DNA from: Toxonevra muliebris
Taxonomy: Eukaryota; Arthropoda; Insecta; Diptera; Pallopteridae
DNA: 64,000 nt
Assembly: GCA_963691655.1 (NCBI GenBank)
Contig: OY829328.1
Span: 4,058,204 to 4,122,203 of the forward strand
Direction of reading: 5' to 3'
Shown: one piece after another, positions 35,399 through 48,653 of the stretch
Layout of the letters: each line of letters begins with the position of its first letter
Position numbering within the stretch: position 1 is the stretch's first letter
The notes under the pieces: generated by a model
What the model saw: the letters and a program-made list of their open reading frames with translations, nothing else
The model's database searches: none
What the model was told of the DNA's origin: nothing
Translations under genes and position numbers: made by a program

Positions 35399-36284
35399 TC
35401 AGTCACAATTCATTTCCACAATATTTTGTGATATTGCTTTACGTGGATCTTTTATTGCATCCGCATAATCCCGATTCGGTTTGATGCAATTATGATCGCG
35501 GTCATATAGACCCAGGAAATTCTTGCAATTGGCACAATACAAATATTCTTTGTTCTCAATAGGGAAAAGGAATGGCAAAAAACAGAATGGCCAGCAGCCG
35601 AGCACGCATGCAGCGCCGCAAGAATTGTCCGAAAAGCGTTCAGCATGCGTCTTAATGAAGGGGCGTTTGTTGGCGCCACACTTCGGGCAGTAAATCGAGC
35701 CGTTGGCTGGACGCCATTTTTCTATCGAGGTGCGATAGAGTTGACGATTGCGGCTGGTTTGAGGTAATGGTGATGTTGATGGTGTTGCCATCTCATATCG
35801 CCGTGTGTACACCACTTTGGCCGCGTCATCGTTATCGTTGTTGTCCTTGCTGCTTCTGCTGCCTCTACTGCCACCTTTAGTGCATGCCTCTGTATCGCAG
35901 ATTCTAATTTCCGGCAGGCTATTGCTCTTACCAGCTGTGAAGATATATTGGAATTGAAATTGAATAGGTTTCATTGCATGTGAGTGCGCTACTTTTACCT
36001 TTCTCATGCATAAGTTCTAATGAATCTTTCGACTTTGGGATTTTATCACGACCACCAGCAACTCTTGTATCATCTGGCGATGACTGTGGCACATTTAAAT
36101 CATATTGTGGGCTTCCTGATTTCTTTGACTGTGAATTACTCTCCACAATTTCAATTTCCGGATGATCGGTACGTATGTGCTCGAGCAGCGCCGTCGTATC
36201 GTAACGTGAACATTTCAGAATTTTGTGACACTTTAAGCAGCGCACGAAATGCGTTTCATTCTGGTCTGCAGATTTGTCGTTCAT
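35399..36284 (-). CDS. C2H2-like finger plus LITAF-domain protein (2 exons)
   Basis: Exons 36284-35999 and 35934-35399 join across a 64-nt intron (donor GTAAAA, acceptor TTCACAG, phase 1) to give 273 residues. Residues 16-41 form C-x2-C-x16-H-x4-H (RCLKCHK to EHIRTDH), like a single zinc finger or BED-type motif. A Ser/Asp/Asn-rich linker follows. The LITAF domain starts with YCPKCGANKRPF (Cys 178, 181), then a Cys/Phe/Pro-rich hydrophobic segment (ACVLGCWPFCFLPFLFPI), then YCANCKNFLGLYDRD (Cys 229, 232), and a C-terminal tail of about 30 residues. Unlike its neighbours, the domain is in one exon. A membrane anchor together with a finger suggests protein or RNA binding at membranes, but that is inference. 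Confidence 0.85.
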
Positions 36285-37410
36285 GGTACATTTTCCTTAT
36301 TGATATTTATTTGTTTTCCGTTAAAGAGCAAAAGAGAGCAAGATATTTGGATGTCAAAGATTGCAGAAATACCCAAGACACATACACACACGCACACAAA
36401 ATTTAAGCTTTTTTTTTGTTGAAATTTTTCACAATTTCTTCCGATTATTTTTTTGTTTTTATTTTTTGTATTTATCTGAAGATTTACTAACGTCAAGTCA
36501 ATTAAATGAACATGTTTTCTCGGAAAAGAAAACTTTGTTTTTATCATTTCAAATGTAATGGGTACTCGAACCTTTTTTGACGGCTCAGTTCCCCTATGAG
36601 GAGAACAACATATGGGAACTGGCAAGTAAATTGCAATTACACACGACAAGGTTTAAAAATTCCTTATCTGAGTCTGAGAATTCAAGAAAAGTGTAGCATA
36701 TCCATAGCATATTATTCACTTTCTATTTAGGTTTCTGATAATGAATTCTATAGATCTGGCTTTTCTTTTTCCAAAATTACTCAAAGCAACTCGAAAAAGT
36801 AGTGAGTACACCATAAAGAATAGTTATTTGCCTTTTAATACAATTGTTTATAAAAGACAGTGGTCGCTGTAGACCACAGTGGTTGAAATTCATACAAAAG
36901 GTGACACAAAGTTGAAGGAATCGTTGCAGAGCAATAAATTTTGATATCGGGGAGGCTTATTTCAATACAACGTGACAATACAGCGAGACAAAAGCGATTG
37001 TTACTAACAAAGTGCCAGTTCGAACATGTTAAGTTATGCAAAAATGGATAGTAAAGTTCCTATACTTCATTCCAATTTCAGTTAGAAGACAGTGGGGGAT
37101 GGTGGCGAAACTTTTACTCTTTCAAATTCTAATATTGTAAATAAAATTTGTATTGCTTTTATAAGTATATAACTTATGTACGTATATCTATCTTAATACT
37201 AATTCCAGTCAAAATATCCACTTTCCTACTTAATTGAGACGTATAAACTTTAGGTAGTTACTTAGAAAGAAATCTCAACAAACGAAAGATTTTTTCTAAA
37301 AAATTCTATCCATAAGTATTTTGAGTTAATTTTTGCAGCATCAAAACCACGTGACTTTAAATGCATTTTGTAATAAAATCATTTACATTCAAAAAAACGA
37401 TAAACGTTTT
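36285..37410. other. Intergenic, upstream of the zinc-finger LITAF gene
   Basis: Probably includes its promoter and leader. No gene; open frames are low complexity. Confidence 0.4.
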
Positions 37411-37643
37411 TTTATCAGGATTAATGAAACGTCCTTTTTGTCGAAATGACTAAATGACAAAGTCGCTACAGTGTATAAAGAGCAGGCAAACCTAAAATGG
37501 TATAATCGTCTAATATTTGAAAATGTTACCGTGAATTACAAGGTTTTGACAAGGGACTGAACAGAAATGATAAATGAAACTACCACAAACGGCCATATGT
37601 TTCGTCATTTCGACAAAAAGGACGTTTCATTAAACCTGATAAA
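37411..37643. mobile_element. MITE with 40-bp inverted ends
   Basis: The arms 37411-37450 and 37604-37643 are nearly perfect inverse complements (core AATGAAACGTCCTTTTTGTC), enclosing about 150 bp that is non-coding. The high arm identity suggests relatively recent insertion. Superfamily not assigned. Confidence 0.8.
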
Positions 37644-40600
37644 CCTTTAACTGTTGAGTAAGCAATGAAGTAAAAGTGAAACTAAGCAATATGAACAATT
37701 AGATTTATGTTTCATAGTCTCTAATAATATTTATTTACAAAACAAATTTTTAATCAATAAAATTTCCATGTTAAGGGAATAGTACAGTCTAGAAATTTCG
37801 AAAAATCGCAAGGTTCGCAATCAACGACTCCTTTGTGGAGTATTGCTATCTAAGTAAATTGTTCCTTCCTTCCATGATAAACAACTTTCTGCTAGCTATG
37901 AAACATGTATAAGATAAAATAAAAATTGTACTGGTTTCACGTATACTACAACAATGGGTTTTGCCCCACATAGTGGTGATCACGTGATAGAGGATAGAGT
38001 TCAGAGTTTAGAGTCGGAGTCAGCAACCCCGAATAACTCTTAAAAAGTTAACTATTTGCCATTTGATTTTGTAAAGTGTCAAATAGATGCATGGTGTTAT
38101 TACCGGAAAATCTGTAACAGTAGGGCGGATCGATTTGTGTGGACAATTTTTAAAGCTTTGTCCGTCTTGAACTTTTTGAAAGGTATTGAGTAGAGAAAAA
38201 TCATAGGATGTTATTGAATCAAAGTGTGTCATTTCAGCAATTTTTGGGGAAAAAGTTAGTTGAGATTCATTGCACAGCCACATTTATGCAGATCAGCAAT
38301 CTTTTTGATTGTTTTATTCAAAAACATTCAACCATCAGCAATCGTGCCCGCCCTTGTAAACTTTTTCACGGAGGAACCCAGGACACAAATTGAGCGCCAC
38401 GGACACTAGAAAAACAATAAAATAAATTAGAAGTATTTATGATTAGGTAATTAGTTGCATAATAAACAGACAATTTTTGTTATCAACATTTTTAATACAT
38501 TTTCAAAAAATAATAAAAAGTCGATTTTTCGTGACTTTTAGACGGTACTACCCCCTTAAGCTACATTATATTTTCGATAAAATCAAGATGAAAAATTACA
38601 TTTTTGCAAAAGATGGCGCAGTGGTTATGTGCTGCGCTGCTAGTTTTAAAATCGCTAAACCTGGAATGCCTCATTTTTAGCATGATGATTTTTTCTACGT
38701 AGTCAAAATCCTGTATTTCCTATTTGGATGGTTGGCACGACTAAATGCAAAAACTTCAATTCTATTTTCCTTTCCGTCACTTTTGACATTTTAAATTTAG
38801 TGGCTTCAAAGGAAATGGCACACAGTCCATATTTGATGGATTGAAAATTTCTTTTGTAATAGTTTCTTGGCTTGAAGAAGACTCGAACTATATTCACAAT
38901 ATTTTTTCATAGGTTTTATTTTCTTCGGTTCTAAGACTCTCGGTGTTGGATCCAAGTTCCCGTTTCCTGAAATTACACTTTCCTTCCTTATATGAAGTTA
39001 TGCTTTGAATATGCATCTGTGATTTCAGCACTCATTCATGCAATACAAACTTCACCTACAAAAACATATACTACATAAATACGTAAGTTTAAAGTTCGTT
39101 ATTTCGCAGTTACATCCTTGAAATAGTTTTAGCTAGAATATAAATTCAAATGTCAGCTGCAGCATATGAATTTCTTATATGAGCACATGAGGTTAGTCAC
39201 AGCTTATGCAATATATAAAAAATAATATTCTCAAAATATGTCATCATCATTGTCAAATCATGTACTTGAAAAATAAGTTATCTTAGTGTGTTGATTTACT
39301 AATACTGGGTGAAGATCTAGGGCTAGAAATCATAACATCAAAAAGATTATTTTACTTTCAAATAAGAAGTGTGGTCGAAAATCTCCAAACCCCATATATA
39401 TTTATACCTTTTGGTTCTGTTTAAATTTATATGAGCTTCTAAATTTACTCGTTCACGTCTATTCAAGAATACTGAAGAAAAACACGGGCTCGAACCAAAA
39501 ATTAGTCAGTGAATTAAAAATATTGAATACTTAACAAATTGATTGTGTTCAATTTTGGAATGATACTACAATTTAAGCCATTAGGCAAATCTTGTTAAGA
39601 ATTTAAACACACGCACGCACATACACATCAAGGATAAATTTACCACAATGCGATGACAGATAAGTTTTGTAACCTATGAATAACAAATATGTATGTATAA
39701 GTCAGGCGGCAGATTTGTTGAGACCAAAATTTATGTTGCATTGCCGCCGACAAATACATACATATGGGTTTATTAAACTCCAATCATCCCCAACTGACGG
39801 ACTGACTGAGTGAGTGGAACATGTGATTACGTATGTATGTAATGTACATTGAAAAGGGTTACATACTTCCACTTTTGATTTAATGACTGATTGCTGGAAA
39901 ATGAATGGACTCGGGTGTGATATTAATTGCGACAACATTGACAGAAACATCGACAATGGACAATCAATCACATGGAATACATCCCTTTTTTTTACTGAAT
40001 TTGTTAAATAGTTCAATAAAGTTTAATTACAAAAAAATAAATAAATTAATAGCAAAGTAAACTTTTAATTTAGGGTCACACCTTAATATTTTTCTATTTA
40101 TTCACATTTATTCTGCAAACATCTGCGTTGTTGTTTACCGATGTTGCCGTTAAGACTTAGGTGGAAATGAGAAAAAAAAAACATAAAAGTTTATTAGAAA
40201 TTCTTTGAAAGGGTAACCTCAAAATCGATAGAGACAAAACCACAAAAATTCCTGAGCGAACTACGAGTAGGTACCTGAAAAGGTATGCACACCTCAACAG
40301 CTTTGTAATTTGAACCCAAACAATCATCGTCATTGTCATCATTTTTGTTATTGTTTTTTTTTTTTTTTTGTGTTTATACTTTCTTGTATAGGACAATAAT
40401 ATTTTAAGGTGAGCTTTGTTTTAGTTACGCCAACCTTACTGTTGACATTATTGCGGAATGTATGGGCTGAAGTGTGAGAATAATGTTTTTATCTTGTTGA
40501 ACAACAATTGTGATGTTAATCGGAATAATCGGAAATTTGAAACGTAGTCACATAAATTTTTTTAATAACTTAAGGGATTCCTGGTTCTAGGGGTTAGAAA

Positions 40601-40807
40601 TGAAGAAATCTAATTTTTACGGACCCTCACATTAGCTCACATTAAAAAAGTCACCAGAGGGATTTGCCTTCCATATGAAAGACTTTGAAGTTAAAACTTT
40701 AAAAGCGTTTTTATCTAATTTTTTATTTCTCCAAACTGGGAGGACAATATTCCCCGGAACCAACCGCACGCTTTGCGGTTTTTTATATTAAAATAGAAAA
40801 TATATAC
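37644..40807. other. Long intergenic stretch
   Basis: No gene recognised on either strand. It contains the dispersed repeat at 38402-38562 and long AT-rich tracts. Confidence 0.45.
38402..38562. repeat. Dispersed repeat, copy 2 (see 6318-6455)
   Basis: Same block order and orientation as 6318-6455: AAACAATAAAATAAATTAGA, then TAATAAACAGA, then AGTCGATTTTT, ending TAGACGGTACTACCCCCTTA. Confidence 0.65.
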
Positions 40808-41315
40808 TTTTTTCCGAAGCTAGGTTAGGTTAGGTTGGAGTGGCAGCCTTCTGCTTGAAAGCACACTTAAGCACAAATTAGCCTCATTGTGATACCACAG
40901 TACGGCGCGACTCCCCCATTTACGGAGTGGAGAACCATGAGGATTCCATAATGAATCTGGCTATGTCCTTAATATTTATGGATGATAGCTCGGACAGACT
41001 AGTGAAGAAAGGTGAACCCAGGAGTTTTAGTCTCCTCCTGGCCAGGGATGGGCATTCGCACATGAAATGAAGGACTGTTTCTTCCTCCTCCTCAGAGCCG
41101 CAGCCCCGACAGAAGTCATTGAATGGCAGTCCAAGTCTTGCAGCATGTCTCCCCATTATGCAGTGTCCCGTGAGCACCGAAGTCGTTATGCTGATGGAGC
41201 TTCTGCTTAGGTTGAGTAGCTGTCTAGTACGTTTATTGTCCATAGTGGTCCATGTTAGCCTGGTAATACCACAGGTATGCTCCGCTACCCAGGATCTTTT
41301 TTTTTTCCGAAGCTA
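40808..41315 (-). mobile_element. 5'-truncated LINE insertion with 15-bp target duplication
   Basis: The direct repeats TTTTTTCCGAAGCTA at 40808-40822 and 41301-41315 flank the insert, identical over 15 bp. On the minus strand it encodes the C-terminal end of a LINE ORF2 (TSVLTGHCIMGRHAARLG, then CRGCGSEEEEETVLHFMCEC), followed by a short 3' UTR and an AACCTAACCTAACC tail at the 40823 side. The 107-codon frame is intact over its length but lacks reverse transcriptase. Related to the copy at 34252-34934; the exact duplication suggests a younger insertion. Confidence 0.85.
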
Positions 41316-41625
41316 ACTAAGTTCTAAGCGCGAAAGTGGTTTTTATCACCTAGAAAAATGGTATTTTTTCCACGGCCACTATTTTATTATAAATTGATTT
41401 TTTATGCCAAATATTAATATAAGAGCAAGAAAAATTTTTAGGCTTTCAAAACTTAACAGTAAATTTACTTTCAAATGACTCAGTGCTGAGTGATTGGTCC
41501 GTTCGATGAGAAGTGCGCGAATTGCATCAGGACAAACTTTTCACTATATTCGATTTCGATTTTCAGACTTAAGCGTTTATTGCTTTTGACCACAGAAGCT
41601 TGTAGAGTAAAAAAAGCCCCAAAAG

Positions 41626-42222
41626 TTCATAAAAATTCTTGTCTGAGATTTTTCTTTAAATTGTTAATGGGGATATGATAGATTCAAAAACCACAAAAAT
41701 CAGTTCTGGGGATTCAGAGCAACCCCCCCAAAAAACCCCCCTTTGGTGAAAAAAGCCAATTTTTACTAATAACTGGTTAACCGTTGGAGATATAAAAAAA
41801 TTGGTTGCCACAAAAGAAAAGCTTGAGTGATTTTTTAAAACAAAGGTCCAATGTAATTTTTTGTATATGTCATAGTTTTCGAGATATTCAATATTTAAAA
41901 AATTGCAAATTTAGTACTTTGGATGTACTTTGGATGAGCGCGCATCTTTGTTTATTTGAATTTTTGCGTGCGAAGTCTATAGGAAAATTGAATTACTCGA
42001 AAACCAAACAAGCTAGGAAGAAAAATCAAAGTGGGGATATAAAGTACAACATCCTCTGCCATTTTCATTGACAACGGATGATTGTTAGTATATAAACATA
42101 ATAATATAGTTGGTTTTTAACTATTTGCAGGCCTAATAAAAATAATTTGTGGTTTTTGAATCTATCATATCCTCAAGAAAAATTACTAAAGAAAAATCTC
42201 ACATAAGAATTTTTATAATGAA
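41626..42222. mobile_element. Foldback element with about 75-bp arms
   Basis: Arms 41626-41698 and 42146-42222 are inverse complements with a few mismatches (ATATGATAGATTCAAAAACC block plus TGAGATTTTTCTTTA block). The interior is AT-rich with no gene. About 597 bp. Confidence 0.75.
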
Positions 42223-43178
42223 AATCTTTATAATGACTGGACTATAATAGAAAACAAGAATCTTTAACCCCAATATCAAGTCAACGCCGTTTTCTGACTA
42301 TAAAAATTAAATGTGTAGCATACAGGCATTGCAAGTCTCCACAAATCGATACCAATGCAAATCTCTTCGGTGCTGGACCAACTACATTTTGGGCAGCTAT
42401 AGACTGGAAATCTTAAGGAAGTCGAAGGGGAGACAAACTTGGTAAGAAGAGGAAAATATTTGGATTTTAGACCAGGATGAGGGTCTTTATGAACTATATT
42501 TTGATTTCAGTCCTGATTTTATTTCAGTTCATAATTTAATTCAAAGTTCTACATAAGTTTTAGATTTCGGAGCTAAATTTGGCCCTGATTGAGTGAACCT
42601 TGAATAATTTTCTCTTCAACACTGAATTCTTTTTCACTAGGTAGCTACGTCAGAAATTTTCGTACATCAAATTCTGTCAAATTTTAAAAATAATTATTTG
42701 GACTTTTCTTTCGAGCTTCATTTGTCAAATGTGTGAGTATGTGTGAGAAACTCTATTTCCTCATTAAAACAGTACAAAACCAAAAATTGAGACTCAAGTA
42801 ACCAAAAATGTCTATACTGTTGCTTTTCTTGTATACGAGTATACAATGAAATGAAAATGTCGTTTATCAAATTGCACACACGAAAGTAAGAAATACCATA
42901 TATACAGCCAAATTAATGGGGAAAGAAAACAAATAAAGAAAAAAATTGTGTCGATGTGAGTGCATACATATTATGTATGTTTCCTATACCCACTGGGAAG
43001 GAAGCAATTCAAAAGCGCTTCTTTGCTTGCACTGTTGCTAGTACAGCACAAATGTTTTTTACATTGCATGTCGTTGGAAGTTAGCGCTGATATCAAGCTT
43101 CTCAGAAGCGCTGAGAGAGCCCTTTTAGAAAGAGGAGCGCATTTGGGAAGCAGTTTAGGAACAACAATCTTTCCTGAG
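42223..43178. other. Intergenic with degenerate simple repeat
   Basis: Near 42470-42600 is a loose repetition of TTTTGATTTCAGTCC-like words, inverse of the style at 31.6-31.9 kb. Overlapping frames on both strands near 42960-43183 look like repeat sequence rather than a gene. Confidence 0.4.
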
Positions 43179-43374
43179 TGCAAAAGTGGTATAAGTCAGT
43201 TTTTTTATTATTTGGATTCTCATCTTCAGGCAATAATTTTGACCTCATTCTGTTTCCTACAAAAAAGGTGTGTATTTAGGAAAAATAAATTTCATAATAA
43301 TCCTGTTTTGTGCCGCACTTCTACAAAACCAATGTATATCCGAAAATCTAATTTTGACTTACACCACTTTTGCA
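43179..43374. mobile_element. Short MITE-like inverted repeat
   Basis: The ends TGCAAAAGTGGTATAAGTCA and TGACTTACACCACTTTTGCA are inverse complements with one mismatch. About 196 bp, non-coding. Confidence 0.65.
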
Positions 43375-44594
43375 CACAACGGCTCTTTTATTAAATATAA
43401 CCATTGATTATTAACAAAGTTGAACGGATACTGACAACACGTATGTTTCCTTGGCAACATATAAACGTATGTCATTTCTTCTCTGAGTAATTTTTTTACA
43501 AAATAGTTTTTGTCATTTTCTGCCAACTTAACTCATTTACGTCTGCAGTTTCCAAAAAGTTGTAGCAAGAATTTTTTTATATTTTTTGCAGACACAACAA
43601 GAACTCGGTATTATTTACACATTTATTTATATCACTGTGCAACAATTTTAGGGTCTTGGAATCTAACAGAGAAGCGACCAACACAGCTCGCCTTTAAATG
43701 TTATAGCCTTTCAGAGTTGAGCTGTTTTAGTATATTTTTTAGTTCTATTTTCTGTTTAGAATAAAAACAACAATTTGAAAACCAAAAAATTATTAAATTC
43801 TCTACATTTTTTGCAAAAACCATGTAATGGCTTCCTAATATGGAAAACTCTATAATGTTAAAATTGTTTTTGTTCTATTTCGCTGAAGAAAGTAGTAAAA
43901 AATGAGCACCTCATTTTTAAAAAATAAGCTACAATAGGCAAACTTTGAATGCCTATATAACTTTTAAAAGCGAGCTAACTTTGCAAACCCCTTTTAGTGT
44001 TTTGTTACTCTACACCAGTACTATCGACCTGTGTTGGCCGATTCTCCGTTAGAAAAATGTGTTGCAGAGTGTATTATTTGTTATATACAAATTTATTTTG
44101 AATATTTTATATATTTTTATTTTGTTTTCCCTTTTATTTTCAATAATTTTATTTTGGAAATCAAACTTCAAAACATCAATACCAAATCAACTTATATTTA
44201 CTTTTATATTAACCATATGAGAATTACAAAGTACAAAAAACATTCATTATTTTTTTCTATCCGTTTGAGTGCTTCTAGTCTAGTCTTCCTTGAAATCGAT
44301 CTTTCGCATACTTGCAAGCGTTTCCAGGAAGCTTAATGTCGACATTTTGCCCTCTCATTTCGGTAGCACTCCAAATTTTCCCGTTGGGATGCTAAAGATA
44401 CTTCGTACATGTGTTCGTGCGCTACATACATACATATGTACATAATATAGATACAAACGTCGACACCTTTATATTCATTATGGAAATTGTTTTCTCATTA
44501 CAACAATTTATTTCTTTATTCTTCTTCAATGTTCCATCGAAGGTTTTCTCTTTACGTCTTTTTTTTAAATTATTTAAAATTTGCCACGTGTAAG
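43375..44594. other. Intergenic
   Basis: AT-rich; no gene recognised. Confidence 0.4.
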
Positions 44595-45159
44595 TACAGT
44601 AAACTCCAGTTTGGTCCACTCCACTCTTAAGTAACATTCTCGCTTAAATACCTGTTTTTTCCAGCATTTTGCCAGAAGTTTCCCTTTTAAGAAGTGCTTC
44701 TCGACGGGTTTCAAATTGACGGGTTTCAAATTTTAGATTTATTTAACAAAGAAAATGAAATTTATTTTATAGAAAATCATGATTAATTTTTGTGATTTAT
44801 TTATATAAACACTTTTCATTAATTTCTGTTTGATACCCTAACATCAAACATCGATATGTGGTATACCTTTTTTTCCGAACACCCGTCAATCTGACGTGTT
44901 TTAGTAAAAATATGTTTGTAATTTGGTCTATAAATCTAGTTTTAAACGAATTTTACACTTCAATTGAAATGGCTTGTTATTTCAAACTACCATAATTGCA
45001 AATTTTTTCAATTTAATTTTATTTTTTGCGCTACGCCCATGACTGCCTCTAATTGTCAAAACAAACAGTCTGCCCAGGTTCTTTTAACTGCCTTATTCGT
45101 TGAAGTACCTCCAAAAACCTGGCATCTTTAGTCGAGGTGTTTAATCGGGGTTTACTGTA
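44595..45159. mobile_element. Pogo/Tigger-like non-autonomous element
   Basis: TA then CAGTAAACTCC at the left and GGGGTTTACTG then TA at the right: inverse-complement ends with one mismatch and a TA duplication, as in the pogo/Tigger branch of Tc1/mariner. About 561 bp between the TAs. Interior repeats of ACGGGTTTCAAATT. No transposase. Confidence 0.75.
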
Positions 45160-48100
45160 AATGCCACTGCATGCGTGGGAGTCGCTGCTATTACGAGCAC
45201 TACCTTTGTCTTTATTTCCTGCACATTCCCCCAAAAGTATGCTACAGTTTTCATTATCCTTTGTCTGATAAATTGGTTTAAACCTGAAGTAGTCATTTGT
45301 GTGCTCTGTTTTTAAAAAGGTGCATTCGAATCTACGGTGGGCAAATACGTATAAAGATACGTTTCCTTTTATTTTTTTTTATTTTGCAATATATTTATTT
45401 ATTTTGGCAAGCGATTCAAAATTACTTCACTCCGTCTTGCAACATTGAGATGTCTCAAATCATTTAGTGCCACAACAAATCTTTATTAAAAGCAAAATTA
45501 GATTTCGTATACTTTATGCTGATCTAGGGCGGAATAAGGATAGTAGTTCATCACTCAGGTCACTGTTTTTGTTTTTGGGATTTTTATTCTACATAAGACA
45601 CCCAAAGGTATGCTTGCATATCATCTTACTTCGAAAACAGTTTTCCACAATTATTTAAGTTTTCTATGGTTGACTATTTACATTTACATACAAACTAGTT
45701 AGTCAAACCTTTTCAAAGTGTGGGATGAACAAATCTTTTGAAATTTCCCTGTATGTATAGATATAGCCAGTTTCCGGATCCCAATCATTTTTCACAACTG
45801 CTATCAAGAACGTTAAAAATGGCCCTCACTCGCTACTTTTATTCAGCTCATACTTATGCCCAAAACAATACCGGCCCTAGCAATATATCACTGATAGTTC
45901 GTAGAATATTCAAAGTTTTACATAAGCCAATTAAAATTTCGATACCTAAATACCAAGAAAGATTAAAATTAAACTTATGCGATCGTGGGAGGAAATTTAT
46001 TGGCGCGAATTTGACCGAACCTTATTAGTTCTAATTTGTGTTGCGGGGAACGTGTTAATTTCATCCATGGGATTTCAATGCGATTAGTTTCATTCTCTGT
46101 TCCTAATTGTTGCAATAAAAATAAATTTCTTTAATGATCACTGATATTATTATTTTATTTCTTTCACATTTGTTCTTCTCCTTTTTGGTTTACATTAATT
46201 TCTTTTTAATTGTAATTATTAATTTTATGCTCTGATTTATTAGCTTATTATAAAAATATTTTTTCTCATTTCACTATTTTTCTCAATTCATTTAAAAAAT
46301 TTATAATTTTTATTCCCCATAAATATTAAATGTTATTGATATTCATGTGTATGGTAGTGTCTACAAATGATAAGCATTTGTAAGTCCTCAGCTTTTATGG
46401 TACATGTAAATACATATAGTAAATACATTTGTATTAAAAATAATTTACCTATATATATATATAATAAAAATAAAGTAAATATTAATTTAAAATTCACTTC
46501 TATTAAATTATCCATTTATGTCCTTCACTTTTCAAATTTTTAGTTCGTTCCTGTTTTTCTAAATTTTATAATTTTAAAATCAATAATGTCTAGTTTTATC
46601 AAGTCGTTCATTTATTCTTTGTTCAGCTGCGTGCAATGATATCATGAGGATAGAGAAAATAATCCAAGTTATGCTCCCGATTTCTGTAGTAGGTTTACAT
46701 AAAGATACGATTACTAAGACTGCTTTTACACACACCGATTTGCGCCCGATTTTTCTCACCGATTTTTACATATTCCCTTTTGTTATCTTGTTCAATCGTT
46801 GAGAGTTTTTGTACACAATGATTTCGGCCGACCGACTTTGTATTCATATTGCTTCCTTGTTATTCGTTTTGCATGATTGGAACAGAGATGCAAAATTTGT
46901 AAAATGCAAACATCAAAAATCGGTGTAAAATCGTTGATACAGCGGATTTTGAGTCGTTCACTCTCGCCTTCCCTTCCTCGCCAAAAAAAAAAAAAAAAAA
47001 TCGTTGAGAGAAATCGGGCAGAAATCGATGCGTGTAAAGGCAGACAAAGAGAACAAAATTTTTAACAAACACAAAATAAATAGCAACGCTCTTGAAAAGA
47101 ACTATATTATACCGACATTACTATTGCGAAAGAGAGAGGAAAAAGCAAATTATATCTCTATGTGCTCATTTATTTTAAAATGTTTTTTTTTTTTTTTTGT
47201 TGCAATTTACGTATCACTAAAGACTATCCCAACCAACGAAGAGGCTTTGCCAGCTAGTTTAAGAGTTAAAAGAGAGCGATAGAAAGTTTATTAAGAAATT
47301 TGTTTTAAAATTATGCACTAAATATTTTTGTGCTTTATTAAATTTTTAATTCGATATGCGCGCAAGAACTATTAAAATTAAAAATTAGTTCGTACATTTT
47401 GTATATATTTTATTTTATTTACATTGAACATAAATAGTTATTATTTTTTATTTGAAGTTTTTATTACTATTATTTATTTTTTTCTCAATTTCTCAATCCA
47501 AAAGTCTTTCCTTAGGTACAACATTTCGTTTTCATAATCAACTTTTGTTAGGCATATCCCAGCAGAAAAGTTTGACTTTAGTGTTTCAAAATTGTACTGT
47601 TTCTATTTATGGAGTTTTAGTTTTGTTCCATATATCAGTGCAACACATTTGAACGGGGGGAAATAATGCGATGTAACATAAAACTTTGACAAACTTGTAT
47701 TTCTCACCGAAATAAAATTGGATTTGAAAATAAATTAGAATTCTTGGAAAAAACTGTCGTTGATTTCATAATTGATATTATTTTTTGCACTTTGGATATC
47801 TTAAAATTCTCCATTTCGTTTTCCCTAATTTTTGCACCTAGGGTAAACCGATTGATGGTGAACTCAGGACTCCAAGCTTTATAAAACTTAAAAGTAAAAG
47901 ATAATATGTTGCACTGATATTCAAGTGTGTATTTCACTTTACTATTTATTGTATGTTATTGTATAATAAACATTTATTAAGAAAGCATCAATTTGGTCGT
48001 AGTTGCACTGGAGCAAGTAGTGTGAATTTACTCTTATTTTGTTGTATTTTCTTTCTAATAATATATAAAAACTATTTAATTCTTTTGTCAAAATAATATT

Positions 48101-48653
48101 TTAATAATCTTTCCTATTAAAAAAAAACATATATCTATTTGCTTTCGTCACTTTTTGAAACTTAAAATACAATTACTTGAGGCACATTTAGTTATTTTTT
48201 TTTGTTTTTTTGTTATTTTCATATTGTTTGCTTTTAATTTTTAATAGTAAATTTATTTACTGCAAATTGTTAAAATGTAAAGTTCAAAATTTAGACTCTA
48301 AAGATTAATGCTAAATTTTTACTAAATTTTAAATTATCTTATACTTACATATACATGCATACACACATACCAATGTTTATATACAAATGTATGTATGTAT
48401 GTTTGTGAATTTTACTTAAAGCCTAGCAAAAAGTTGAAAAAAACTTTCAATTCTCAAATCATTTATCACCATTTGGTACTATAGCGCATCAGCAGCACGT
48501 ACTCGTATCAAAGAAAAAAAAGAAGAAAAATACAACGAAAGAACCATTGGCATTTGACGTATGGATTTGTGGATGTAGTAGTGGGCGGGGCGGCAATGCA
48601 GAGTAGACGACAAAGAAGTTAACTCTGGTAACGATGATGTTGTATTGTTGTAT
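45160..48653. other. Intergenic, 3' flank of the channel gene
   Basis: No other gene is seen. Very AT-rich. The distal part holds possible polyadenylation signals for the minus-strand channel gene (for example TTTATT on the plus strand near 48252). Confidence 0.45.

Noticed and set aside
35974..36406. Plus-strand frames over the zinc-finger LITAF gene
   Set aside because: Antisense shadows of well supported minus-strand exons.
42960..43394. 144-codon plus-strand frame
   Set aside because: Crosses the inverted-repeat element at 43179-43374, and an opposite-strand frame is equally open; probably repeat DNA.
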